A DNA stretch of 64,000 bases from Alisma plantago-aquatica (Eukaryota > Streptophyta > Magnoliopsida > Alismatales > Alismataceae). This document shows positions 1 to 11,900 of this stretch, piece after piece (positions within the stretch are counted from its first letter, which is position 1; each line of letters begins with the position of its first letter). Under the pieces are notes generated by a model. The model did no database searches, was not told the origin of the DNA, and worked only from the letters and a program-made list of their open reading frames with translations. The stretch is taken from the NCBI GenBank assembly GCA_963693085.1, contig OY856409.1, forward strand, positions 299,192,558 through 299,256,557. The letters are read 5' to 3'. The position numbers and the translations under genes are program-made.

Positions 1-1859
1 TAATTCAGATTTAGAAGGAGAAGATCTGAGTTTTCCCCAATATATCAAATAAAATAATAAATGACTCCAACAGAGAAAAATAATCATGGATTTGTAATCT
101 ACATAATAAATATAGTCTTTGGGTGAATTTTCATCCAATTTGGAAGATATTTTATTAAAAGGTGAAATTAGGAGAGAGAAAGTGTGTAGAACCTTAAAAA
201 TATTAAATAAATATATGAACAACTTCAATATGTAAAATTGATGGTAAATTCGTATCCAAGATACTTAATGTGACTTGTGGGTGAAGTTTCATCAAATTTG
301 GAGAATCTTATAATCATTTATAAAGGAGAAAAGAGAAAATAGTTTTTGATTTTTTTAACACATCAAAAGTTCTCAAAAGGCAAATCTAATTGCATAATTA
401 GAATCTACATCCTTTATTTGGCCTCTGTGCAAAATTTCAATTAAATTGGAATTGGTTTGCACCCTCAAAAGAGGAGAGGAAAAAATGGAAATGGATTTAA
501 TGTCTCACTATATTCAATTTTGATTGGGATCTAATTTGATGTGTCATGCTGCTCGCAGTTGTCAGATTTTTTATCGGACGCCTCTCGGGTTGTCCTCAAC
601 CTTGTGAAAAATCGACAAACATGCACCAACTGGGCATCCTAGTTTTTCGGGGGTTCTCCTTCCACGTTCCGCCTTTCTTTGAGATTTTTGGTTCTCTGAG
701 TTTGGGAGAAGACTCTGCACGCATCTAGCCATTACTCATGATCTATCGTTGTGAATCCATGACTTTCCTAATCTTGTTTTTTGGACTCTCAAAGCTACAT
801 ACTCCCAAACCCAAGGGACGAACCCACACCTATAAATATATGTACCCTAGTCTCTGTTAGGTCCCCTTCAACGAATCCCTCGCACCAATTTCCTCAGAAT
901 CTCTGCACACAACCACCGAAAACTTGGTTCTTGCTCTAACTTGTGGTGCGTGCTACTCTCTTCCCTCATCCCGTTCGACCAAATTGAAGGTACGATTGAG
1001 TTTGTTTTTGTCCTAGCTTTCTTTTGGTACCCTCGCTTTTGAGTTTGGTTGAGAATCATGAATATGCCCAATCGGAGCTTAGCTCCTCGGCGCCAGTCGT
1101 GCGGGCCGCTAAGGAAGACAATCCCCTAGTCAGTTTTACCGTTTTCCCCCATCGCTCGCCCTCTTCCCTCTCTGTTAGCGCGGAAAGGTAAACAAGTATT
1201 TGCTTCTATTTGGTATTGCGCTTTTGACCGGCCTGATCTCGTCGACATGGAAGCAACTTGGTGATTTGGCCACCTCTTATTGGGTCAAGTCACCAGTCGG
1301 CCCCTCTCTATCTCTCTTTGCGCCTCACACTCTTTCCTTTCTCAGGTTATTTGATGATGTGGCAGTTTCCAATTGGCCGAATTTCAATAAATCATAACTA
1401 TTTATTCCTTTGTCCAAAAATAAAAATAAATATGTTCTGAACTAAAAAAATTGTGTTCTTTCTAATAAAAAATAATTTCATGGTTTGGTTTCGATCTTTG
1501 TCAAAGGTGATTTTCTAGAAAATGATTTAATTGCTTAAAAATCGCCAAAAATGCACTTTAATCTTCATAACTATACAAATTATATATATTCTTAATTAGT
1601 AGAAGCTATCTAGATCAATGGTGATGATTTTAGTGTCTAAATCATAGTTTTTTGCAAAAAGTTCAAAACTAGGGTTTTCTTTACATTAATGCATACGACA
1701 AACCCTAATACATGTGAATAGTCCTAATTAGGTAAAGTTGATCTTGGAAACAACTAGTTTGGTGACGAGTGTTTCTATGACTTTGTTATAAGGTATGTTT
1801 GCATCCCCTATTATTCCTTTTGAGAAATAACCTATTTTTATCTTTCTATTGGTCCTAGG
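1..1859. other. AT-rich non-coding sequence, probably LTR-derived
   Basis: No gene recognised. Three diverged segments with a shared core (GTGAA-TTTCATC-AATTTGGA type) occur near 125, 282 and 428. A TATA-like box follows at 831-840 with a CT-rich downstream stretch, as in the U3/R region of a long LTR. Confidence 0.35.
831..840 (+). promoter_or_regulatory. TATA-like box, possible LTR promoter
   Basis: TATAAATATA preceded by CC, followed about 30-60 bases later by CT-rich sequence. Would be the promoter of the long-LTR-like copy on the plus strand. Based on motif and context only. Confidence 0.3.
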
Positions 1860-3010
1860 GACATTAACCTACACCACATCTTATTCTTTTGGAAAATATG
1901 CTTCATGTGAAGTTTCTTATTTGTTACTGATCTTGTGATCATATTTGGACATTCTCTTCCTTCTTTATTATGCTTCACTCACGTTGAACTCTATATAGTG
2001 GCATGTGATGTCTTTTTCCCACTTATGAGGTGGATGTATATGTTGGTCACTTATGTGGTGATTACTTTGGCATAATCTGACTATACTTTTTACTTGCCTC
2101 TACATTAGACATGCTATGTGATTCAGTAGCACTAGAGTAGTGTAATTGCATTGGTTTTTGGGTTATGTTCCCTTATTTTATTTTTGGGATGGAGGTGGCC
2201 CCATACCCGGGTTTCAAATTTATGAGGTTTGGCCCACTTTATATATATTTAGGAGTTTGGTTATGTGCCATTCTCTATTAGGTTTTAAGTTTATGAGACT
2301 TGGATGACTTTGTTGTTATATTGTTTTAGGGCTATGTTTATCTCACATGCAGGCAGTATGATGATACTTGATGATGGGTTATGTGCCCTAATCTCATGAT
2401 ATATACTTGTGTGGCAAAACTTTATTGTTTATTCATGGCAAGTAATTTTATTTGTTATCTCTTGTTACAAATCATTTCTTTTATTCCCAATTGGGTAGCT
2501 CTTCTCTTTTCTATGGGAATCCTTTTATATTTTATATCCCTTTCTTTCTCAATTTCCTTTTTAGTATGCACATACCAACCTTTGCTAATGTATTCTATTG
2601 TTTCTCTTCTTACTGGGGTATGCTTCCAACCCTAGGTGAAGGACTTCGAGGACATGGCATAAAGATATGGACCTAGGTTAAGGAGCCAAAGCTTGGAGAC
2701 AAAGTTGTTATGGTTTCGATTTCCCTCTACTTAGATCTGTGTGGTTTATATTTCATGTAAACCCTTTGTGTGAGCTTATGATGTTCTTTTGTAACCTTGT
2801 GAGAAATTGAATATAGTCAATATTTTACTTCTACTGCTATTCTTTGGTTTCTTTGATTACCATTAATTAAGATTTGAAATTTTTACACCCACTCCAACAT
2901 ATCTTTTAGGTGTGTTTGGACTGGAGGTTTTATTCTTCAAAATTTTTAGTAGGGAGTGGTTCCCCTCTAGGATCCCACTCCTTACAAGTTTAGTCTCCCT
3001 TAGGTTTCTT
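1860..3010 (+). repeat. Long-LTR-like repeat, copy A
   Basis: Diverged direct copy of 6470-7870. Shared blocks, in the same order: the GATCTTGTGATCAT word (about 1930), a 'TTATGTGGTG' block, a 'TTGGGATGGAGG' block (about 2187), 'GTTATGTGCCATT' (about 2264), 'TTTCATGTAAACCC' (about 2750), and the 'TTATTCTTCAAAAT' block near 2931, close to a 'CCCCTCTAGGATCCCACTCCTTA' end. No coding capacity. Confidence 0.5.
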
Positions 3011-6000
3011 ATCTTGTCCCATAAGTTCCTTTATAGAGCCCTTACCTTATGTAAAAATCCTAGATGAGATGTTTAACCTGGACGAGATTATAAATGAAGA
3101 ATATTTGAAAGTGATGAAGTATATATGAGGATCTAAAGTCGTGAACCCTAATGTGATGAAACTCTAGTTGCAAATACTTTATGATGTAGGTTAGTTGTGG
3201 AGTGTATTTGGATGTTATGAGGTTTGACTTGAGGATGGAATTAGGTTACGTGGATGCTTAGGTAGTAGGATAATGAGATCTTATTATTGAAAACAATTGT
3301 GACTTACTTATCACATTGATTTTGATACCATCTTTGTTTTACATCGCATGGTTTCTTATCATCAAAAATTATTTTCCATTGTATTGGTACAAAGAATTTT
3401 TTTTATATTTTATCGATATTTTATTAAAATAAGTCACAATGAAGAGATGGTGTGAGATTTTTTAAGATGAAACCCTAGAATTAGTGAGAATAGAGATCTC
3501 AAACCCTAGTTTTGAGTTGAAGTGATGACTAGGAAAATGAGGCTTGTTTTAAAAGGTTCAGTTGACCTACCTTAAGTTATATAGGGTTGAATCTAATGAC
3601 TTTTGGATGATTATGTGAACCTTAAGGTTGTTAGGTTAGTAACACAAGGACCTAAAATTCAACCCTAGGTGGGTATGACTTGTTATTTGTATGCATGACA
3701 TATGTACATCATGAACACACCTAGTTATCATAAATCTTAAAATGAATATGTAACCCTAGTATCTTGGTGTTATTTAGTTTGACTTACAAGGGTGTACATA
3801 TTAAGGGGTAGAGAGTAGTTATTTGATAATGTATGGATAATTAGATTTCTAGGATGAAATCCTTATAAGGTTGAAGTGTTGTACCATACGAAAACCTAGC
3901 ATCTGGACTCTAAAAAATCATATTCTTGTGTTTAGGAGGTTAGTATGCTTGGTTCTTTAGTTTTCACCCAAAAAAGATGAAGTTATACCTTAATATATAT
4001 AATTAAATGCATGTAACATTAATAACTCAATGGTAACTCGTGGCATATATAGGCTTGAAAACAAATATAACATATTAAGTGGTGTTAGGTTCTATAAGAA
4101 ACATCACATATCATAATACACCGGCATTATCATAACAACCTATATGTGTGCTAACATGTAAGTAAGTCCATAAAAATATGTCACATATTTTCCCTTAGCT
4201 AACTAATATACACATAATGGTCAAGATATATCTAGTGATAGGTTAATGTGCTTAATACATGAATTGGAATAACAATTAGAGTCTTCATGCCCATAAATAT
4301 GAATAATATGCCATCATCTAAGGTAATGTTGAATGAATGGACTAAATATGTTAAATAAGAAAAAAAAATCCATGCATAATAATATAAGATAATTTTTTGA
4401 TAACAATGTGAAGATAAGGACACAATTTAATGAATATTGATGATAATCATGTAATAACATGATAAAATATAATGGTAATAAGAACTGAAATGATATTATA
4501 ATTCATAAAAGTAAAATTCAAAACCAAAATAAAATGGTAAAATCATGTTCCTTGGGTCCCAAATAGCTTGGGTGCCAAGTTACACATTATTTGAACAATG
4601 CTAACCATCCTAAATTCATTAAGAAAAGAAAATATAAGACAAGGCTAAATTAAATTAATTATTAATGACATCAAAAGTGGAAACAAATATTAAATTTAGT
4701 TCCACATGCCTTAATTAGCATATGTTTCAAATTTTACTTTATTTGAACCTTGTTTGAGCCCCCAAACACTTAGGGAAATAAAATATATTAAATAACCCCT
4801 AATATGGCAATATTATTGATCTAATATAGTTGATTTCCTGATGTTTCCAATTTTATCTCTATCATGTACCTTTTCTTTCCTATTATTTGGGGTTTACTAA
4901 TCCAATGGTCCACTCTCTCTCTATATATATGTGTGTTTCTTTGTCTGGATCTGAATGTGATTGACGATTTCAACCATTTCTCCTACTCTGACTCACCCCT
5001 TTCTCTTTTCACACAGTAACGATGAATCCCTAACTTATTTTCTATGCCTTCAATCTCCATTATTTGTGATCTATTTCTCATTATCTTAGAACTAACTTTT
5101 TACTCAGATGCATTCTATATTTTCTAGGGTATTGACACCTATAGCCCTATAGCCATTGTGGTCCACTCAATTGGTGCAAAAGCATCTCCATATGGTCCTC
5201 CTATAAAACGAGAGCATCACACCCATATGTAGGCCTTTGGAGACTACACGAACACCTATAGTAACACAACCCTGCCCCCAACATGTCTGGTTAGATCCCT
5301 AGTTGTGTTCCCAAACTCCAACTTCCTCGGTTGGCCGCCAAAGTTTGTCGAGGCACTTCTAGGTCTCTGAACCTCAAGGAGTTGACCCAAAACTCCTCCA
5401 TCACCCCTAGACTAAGCTTATGTCCAAGGACATAAAATTTAAGCTATGGTGAGTATGATGCCAACCCCTCTTTTCTCCTTCCATATTCTATTCTTTGATC
5501 CCTAAGATCCAATGCGCCAATCCATTTTACTTTTGCCTCTAGTTTTCACAACTAATGGCCTCATTGGTCCTTGCGGATTCAGTCGAGGTGGCAGAAGAAC
5601 TTTTGTTTCCTCTATCCTTGCCCGGATCCCTTAGGATCCAGGCAACAAGTTGCTATCTTCCATGGGTCCAATGGGATAGGGAGGAAGAAGGGTGTTGGTG
5701 GTTTTAAGGGAGTTCCTCTAGGCTTGGTTTATTCGGTGAAACCTCATTGGGGGTATTTTTGATACTTTCTTCATTGGACTTACATTTCTAACCATGCGTA
5801 TGTTGGGTGGGACCAAGGCCACATGTCACATGTTTATAGGGTCGCGTCTGATGGATTTTCCTTACATATAATGTGTTATATACGTGGCTTTATGGAATTT
5901 CCAGGTCATAGATTCTTCTAAAATTTATAGTAAACTATATATAGCCCAGAAAAGTAAAAGAAAATAATTTTTGGGATTGAAAAATTATAATCTATCCAAC

Positions 6001-6469
6001 AATATTAGTTCTATCTTATAATTTCAATCTAATAAATATTATAATGTAGTGATTTATTTATTTAGTTAGATTTTCTAAATTCATTTTTAATATTCCAAAA
6101 GTTAGAAAATTAAAGTAAAATATGTTATGAACTTGGTACAATATAATTTACAAAATAATGTGGTTTTGATAACCTAAATCACTGATGACAAAATGACAAT
6201 TTTAGGGTTTATGTAATTAATGTGAACTTAATCCCAATTATGTGTATATATTTATATATATAATATATGTTTTAATAGGTGTTTTGAAAACCCTAGATTG
6301 GACCTAAGGTTGATGTTGAACACATGTATACATGACTTGAGTTATGTTGCATCTCCTTAATCATATTGAGAAATTGACCTAACTTCTCTCTCTCGCTCTT
6401 GGTCCTTTGGATATATTATCATATACATTTCTCTCTCTTCTGAAAGGCTGACTGATTCGAGTAGTTATA
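3011..6469. other. AT-rich intergenic sequence without recognised genes
   Basis: About 3.4 kb of AT-rich DNA with only short open frames. A CT/TA simple stretch at about 4911-4932 precedes CT-rich sequence and may be the 5' part of the second LTR-like copy. Nothing else could be identified. Confidence 0.4.
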
Positions 6470-7870
6470 TGTTGATATAGATCTTGTGATCATATTATGG
6501 GATTAAGAGAGGAATTCCCCCCCCACCCATGCTCGTGACAGAGGCCGAACATCTGGGAGGGTGGTAAACCAAGGCGACATCTGGGATTCGAACCTGGGTC
6601 CCTTTGTTAGGGGACACTGTGCTTGACTACTTGAGCCACCCCTTGTCGGTATCTTGTGATCATCTTATATTGTTGAATATGATTGTTGGATCCCAATTTG
6701 TATTTTGTTCATACTATCTCATGTGGTAACCCTAATTTGAGTACATGAACTAAATGAAATCCTATTTTTCAAGTTGTGGAGTTTTGTGGTCTTATGATGA
6801 ATTGAAATTCTGGATATGAACTATTTTTTGCACTTATGTGGTGTATGTTTCATATTATCTATTTTTTGTGATAGAAATACTTTTATTTATTTATTTTGTC
6901 ACTATACTTTCAATTGCCTTTATATTTAATGCATGCTTGTTAGTTCAGTAGCCCTTGAGTAATATAATTCTTTGATTTTTTTTAGTGTTGTTCCCCTGGG
7001 GTCTTATTCTCCTATGTGATATTATTAGCATTGAGGTTTTAGTCCTCCTACAATGCATTGAGGTTTTAGTCCTCCAACAACTGTATATATATTGGGATGG
7101 AGGATCATATGCCCCACACCCTAGTTTATTTGCCATGTGAGTTTGGTTATGTGCCATTTTCTATTAAGTTTTGGGTTATCTGTCCTAACCACCACTACAT
7201 TTATATGTTTACAAGTGATATGTTTATCTCACTTACATGCTGGTTGATTATTGTTGATGGAGGGTTATGTATCCTATTTTCTTCGATTGTGCTTGTGTGA
7301 CATATGTTGTTAGTAATTTGATATTTGGAAAGTGAATCTTTTGTATACCTCATATTGTTTCTTTTTTATACCCATTTGAATGTTCACATTCCCTCTTTGA
7401 TGGATGCCTTGAATAAATAATTGTTATCTTTTATCATATTATTGCTCAATCTCTATTAACATACTCATACTGACATTTTTGTGCTGACAACTTTCATTTT
7501 TGTCTTCTTTGTGGGGTGCGCTTCCAACCTCTTAGATGAAAGAATGTAGGATACTTGAAATGATGACATGAACCTAGCTTGATGGAGTTGATTGTTGCAA
7601 GATAGACTTGAAATAAGTTGGATATCCCTACACTTAGATCCTGACATTGCTACTTTCATGTAAGCCCCTAGTGGGAGATTAATATATAACTTTTGAATTT
7701 AATATTTCATGATTCATGATTTCGCTGGTATACATTGGTCTTGTATACCATTCATTTTAGAGAGAAAATTCACATATTCCCACATACTTGTTAGTGTGTT
7801 TGGATTAGATGATTTATTCTTCAAAATGAGTAAGGAGTGCATCCCCTCTCGGGTCCCACTCCTTATATGT
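6470..7870 (+). repeat. Long-LTR-like repeat, copy B (interrupted by a SINE)
   Basis: Diverged counterpart of 1860-3010, with the same ordered blocks: GATCTTGTGATCAT (6480), 'TTATGTGGTG' (about 6834), 'TTGGGATGGAGG' (about 7092), 'GTTATGTGCCATT' (about 7147), 'TTTCATGTAAGCCC', and 'TTATTCTTCAAAAT' (about 7815) before a similar end. A 27-bp local duplication of a 'GAGGTTTTAGTCCTCC' segment sits at about 7033-7078. No coding capacity. Confidence 0.5.
6494..6650 (-). mobile_element. tRNA-derived SINE
   Basis: On the minus strand a box A-like GTGGCTCAAGTAGTCAAG is followed by a box B GGTTCGAATCCC, the internal RNA polymerase III promoter of tRNA-derived SINEs. The body is flanked by a 13-bp direct repeat ATCTTGTGATCAT at 6481-6493 and 6651-6663. 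The same word occurs once, uninterrupted, in the related LTR copy near 1930, which supports an insertion. Not a functional tRNA gene: no cloverleaf could be drawn. Confidence 0.7.
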
Positions 7871-8877
7871 ATATGTTCAAAATCATAGAGTTCTTTATGC
7901 ATAGCCTTCTGTTGGTGCATATAATTGAGAAAGTTTTGATATGAACGTGGAATAAAATATGTATGAAGAGTAGAGAGAAAACTTGCATATTCAAAAGAGT
8001 AACATGTGACAACTAAATGAGCATAACACAGACACAACTAGCTAGTATTTGTGATGGGATATTTTTGAACCCATGTTTGTGTCTTAAAAAAAAGAACTTT
8101 TAGATCATTGGGACCATAATTATGTGGTGTGTCATCTTATAGTGTATGAGTCTCAGTATGGATATTAAACATGTTGAGACTCTACAATGGACGGGATATG
8201 AGTACATTAGGTCTATACGAGTGTCACAATCATGAGTTTGTGTCATATGATGATCTTCTATATCACAATGACATGGTGGGAAACACACATTCATGAAGGT
8301 CCTATGGGAAAATCTAACCCTTCTATGGCTCCATAACCTAATGGAGACCCTACATGATGGAGTAGATACACCAAGGGCATATGCAATGAAACTAACACAG
8401 ACATTGTCATAAGATCTTAAAATTTTGTGTGGAGTCATACCCTTGTGAGCGTGTGTAAATATAAATGTATTAGCATGGATATCCGAGAATGCAAAACAAG
8501 CTTATAAACTTATATTTTTGACAAATAATCGTCCTTTTCTCTTCCATACAAGCCGAAAGATTTTTTTGCCTATATTCTTACTGTTGGAAAAGAATAGAGA
8601 AAAAAACTTGTCTCCACACGAAAGTACACATTTTTTAGGGTGCACCTTGTAGTATATGCTTAAATTATCTACATGCTCTGTCCTATTCCAGATCTACCTG
8701 GTTCGAGCTTCAGAGCACACAACATGGGAGAGGTATACGTATAATATTAGAGACAAAATTAATGGGGAAATATTGGTAATTTATATCCCGCTTGCTTTTT
8801 CGTAGCTCTGTGAGAGCATTTATATACACTGGTTTACCACCCAAACATCCAAAAGAAGAGGGGGCAGGCCGGCTGTA
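7871..8877. other. RBOH 3' flank and intergenic DNA
   Basis: No gene recognised. The first few hundred bases below 8878 should contain the RBOH 3' UTR; I could not fix a poly(A) signal. Minus-strand open frames at 7714-8037 and 8100-8438 have no recognisable domain and look like chance frames. Confidence 0.4.
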
Positions 8878-8990
8878 TCAGAAATGCTCTTTGTGGAAAG
8901 CCAACTTTGTGGAGCTCCCACTTTGGTTGTGCTCTTTGCACAGGTCGCTTAGCTCCTGTGCCAATGGCCGGTTCCCACAGTAGAAAACAC
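8878..8990 (-). CDS. RBOH: RBOH exon 12: C-terminus and stop
   Basis: Finishes G967 and codes 968-1003, [17 protein letters not shown] to AFHKEHF, then TGA. The FHKEHF end matches the invariant C-terminus of the family. Acceptor GAGCAG. Confidence 0.94.
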
Positions 8991-11900
8991 CTGCTCGAGA
9001 AACAAACACCATCCATCATCACACCATTAAATTCACATAGGGGAGCGGAGACAAGAGAAACTCTACATTTTGCTATTGCATTAACCACGTGGCACACTTG
9101 ATATGATCCAAGGATGCCCACAATTTTTTTTTTGTGAGAGATGATTGAGAGTTGTATGCGGGAGTACATACCGATGGTAGCATTGGGATGCCTATTGCAA
9201 GCTCTCTTGAGCACCTTCCTCCAGTTGGGCCTGGAAAAATGTGTCCGCACCTGTGTTTGTTTGAACACAACAGGAAAATTGACTACATGAGTAATTTGGC
9301 AGTAAAAGACGGGTAAAAGAGGGCTAATTCCTTGCATTTTTTTCATGACCAAAAAATTATAGAGCATTTAGCAAATGGTAAAAGGAAATTGTTGAGAGAA
9401 CCTACCCTGGTGCCAGAGACAATGTCGAAGCCATTCTTGGCATGGTTGAGAGCTTGGACCATGGTGATGAGAGCAGAGCGAGCATCGCCTTCCTCATACA
9501 CACTGGTCAAGTAGTTATGCATCTCAATGATGCCCTGATACAGGAATCAATTATAAGAGTCAGAGCCGGAATGCAAACATTGTGTCTAAACAGTGCAACC
9601 AATGGTGCGGACTGAGACAACTGTGACAAGTTGGATTTATATTTACCGTTTGATCAAGCTCGGCGACCTCGTTGAGCACCCCCTTGAACCAATCGAACGA
9701 ACCCTGCTCGCGAGTCACCCAGTAGAAGTAGGCGTTGGTTGTCTTGAGCTGCTTCTTCCTCTTGGGCGTGATTTTGTTCCCTTCCAAATCGACAGACAAA
9801 AAGCTCCGGAGGCTGCTATAGCTGAACTCGGATTCAAGGTCCTGGTAAGGAAGATTTACTGAATCATTTGGGTTCTGATTGGTAGAACTAGCTAGTCTCA
9901 TTGGGTGGAAAGTCGAAACGAGAATCAGTGCTCCGGTCATATACCTCTAGTTCCTCTCTCTTGACGATGTTGTTCAACAGATCCCTGAGTATGCTAATAA
10001 ACGGCGTCGCTCCTATCCCCAGGCCAATGAGCATCAAGACGTCGTAGTTCTTGTAGTTCTGTGCAGGCGAACCGTAAGGCCCGTCTATCAAGAGCCTCGG
10101 CAGGCTGCATTCAGCATACATGTTTGATTAACCATCAGAAATCTGCATACTCTTATCTGAGATTCCATTGCAATAAAGTGGGCTTGGAAAAGCACTATCA
10201 TCAAGAAAGGACCTAGCTATTATTAGGCAAAAAAACCTAAATGGCACATTTGCCATTTTTTATTCCCTAAATAGCACGTTCTTGAACTTATTACCCAAAA
10301 TGACACATTTGCAGGTCAATGCGTCCCCTGTTGGGACGCATTGCTCTCTTGGGAGGCAATGCATCCCCGGTTGGGACGCATTGCTCTCCCGAGAGAGCAA
10401 TGCATCCCAACCGGGGACGCATTGCCCCCACAAGAGGGCAATGCGTCCCGCAGCCGGACGTATTGTTTTTTTTATTTTTTTTAATTATGATACCATGTAT
10501 ACCATGTATATTATATATACATATATATGTTAAATTGCTAAATTAATATAATCTAAATTAACTTATATACAATTAGTCATATATTTAAAATAATATCTGA
10601 AGATAATAAATAATAACAGAATATTATATTTATCAAAACATAATATTTATAAATGTAGATAAAAATATTCAAAATTAATAGATATAATACTAAAATTATA
10701 TCATAAAGTTTAAAATTATAAAAATAAAGAAAATATATACATGTATTTATTTGTAAATTTAGAAGAAAAAAACGAATATAGCAATAAAAATAAGAAAATA
10801 CTAATATCAAAAATAAGAAAATAAGAAAATATAAATATAGAAAAATAATATATATATATATGTATGTATATATATCTGTATATGTATATATATGTATATA
10901 TGTATATATATATGTATATATATATATTTGTATATATATTAATATTTGTATATATATATATTTTTATATATTTGTATATATTTGTATATATATGTATATA
11001 TATGTATATATATATATATATTTGTATATATTTGTATAAATATTTGTATATATTTGTATATATATTTGTATATATATATATATTATTTTGCTATATTAGT
11101 ATTTTCTTATTTTTGATATTAGTATTTTCTTATTTTTATTACTATATTAGTTTTTTTCTTCTAAGTTTACAAATAAATACATGTATATATTTTCTTTATT
11201 TTTCTAATTTTAAACTTTATTATATAATTTTGGTATATATATTATGTATATATTATGTATATATATTATGTATATATATGTGTATATATTATGTATATAT
11301 ATATATATATTATGTATATATATGTATATATATGTATATGTACATATATATATATATATAATGTATATATATTATGTACATATATATTATGTATATATAT
11401 TATGTATATATATATATTATGTATGTATATATATTATGTATATATATATATATTATGTATATTATATATATATATATTATTTTGCTATATTAGTATTTTC
11501 TTATTTTCTTATTTTTGATATTAGTATTTTCTTTTTTTTATTGCTATATTATTTTTTTTCTAAGTTTACAAATAAATACATTTATATATTTTCTTTATTT
11601 TTATAATTTTAAACTTTATTATATAATTTTAGTATTATATCTATTAATTTTGAATATTTTTATCTACATTTATAAATATTATGTTTTGATAAATATAATA
11701 TTATGTTATTATTTTATTATCTTAAGATATTATTTTAAATATATGGCTAATTGTATATATGTTAATTTAGATTATATTAATTTAGCAATTTAGCATATAT
11801 ATGTATATATAATATACATGGTATACATGGTATCATAATTAAAAAAATAAAAAAGGCAATGCCTCCCGAGAGAGTAATGCGTCCCAGCAGGGGACGCATT

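Noticed and set aside
6560..6640. Possible tRNA gene
   Set aside because: Box A and B words are present, but no cloverleaf arms pair, and the flanking 13-bp duplication shows a SINE.
8100..8438. 112-codon minus-strand frame downstream of RBOH
   Set aside because: No recognisable domain, odd composition rich in His/Cys/Ile; AT-rich surroundings make chance likely.
10577..11793. Long open frames of Tyr/Ile repeats (up to 165 codons)
   Set aside because: They are translations of TA/ATGTAT simple sequence within the foldback element and have no start context or domain.
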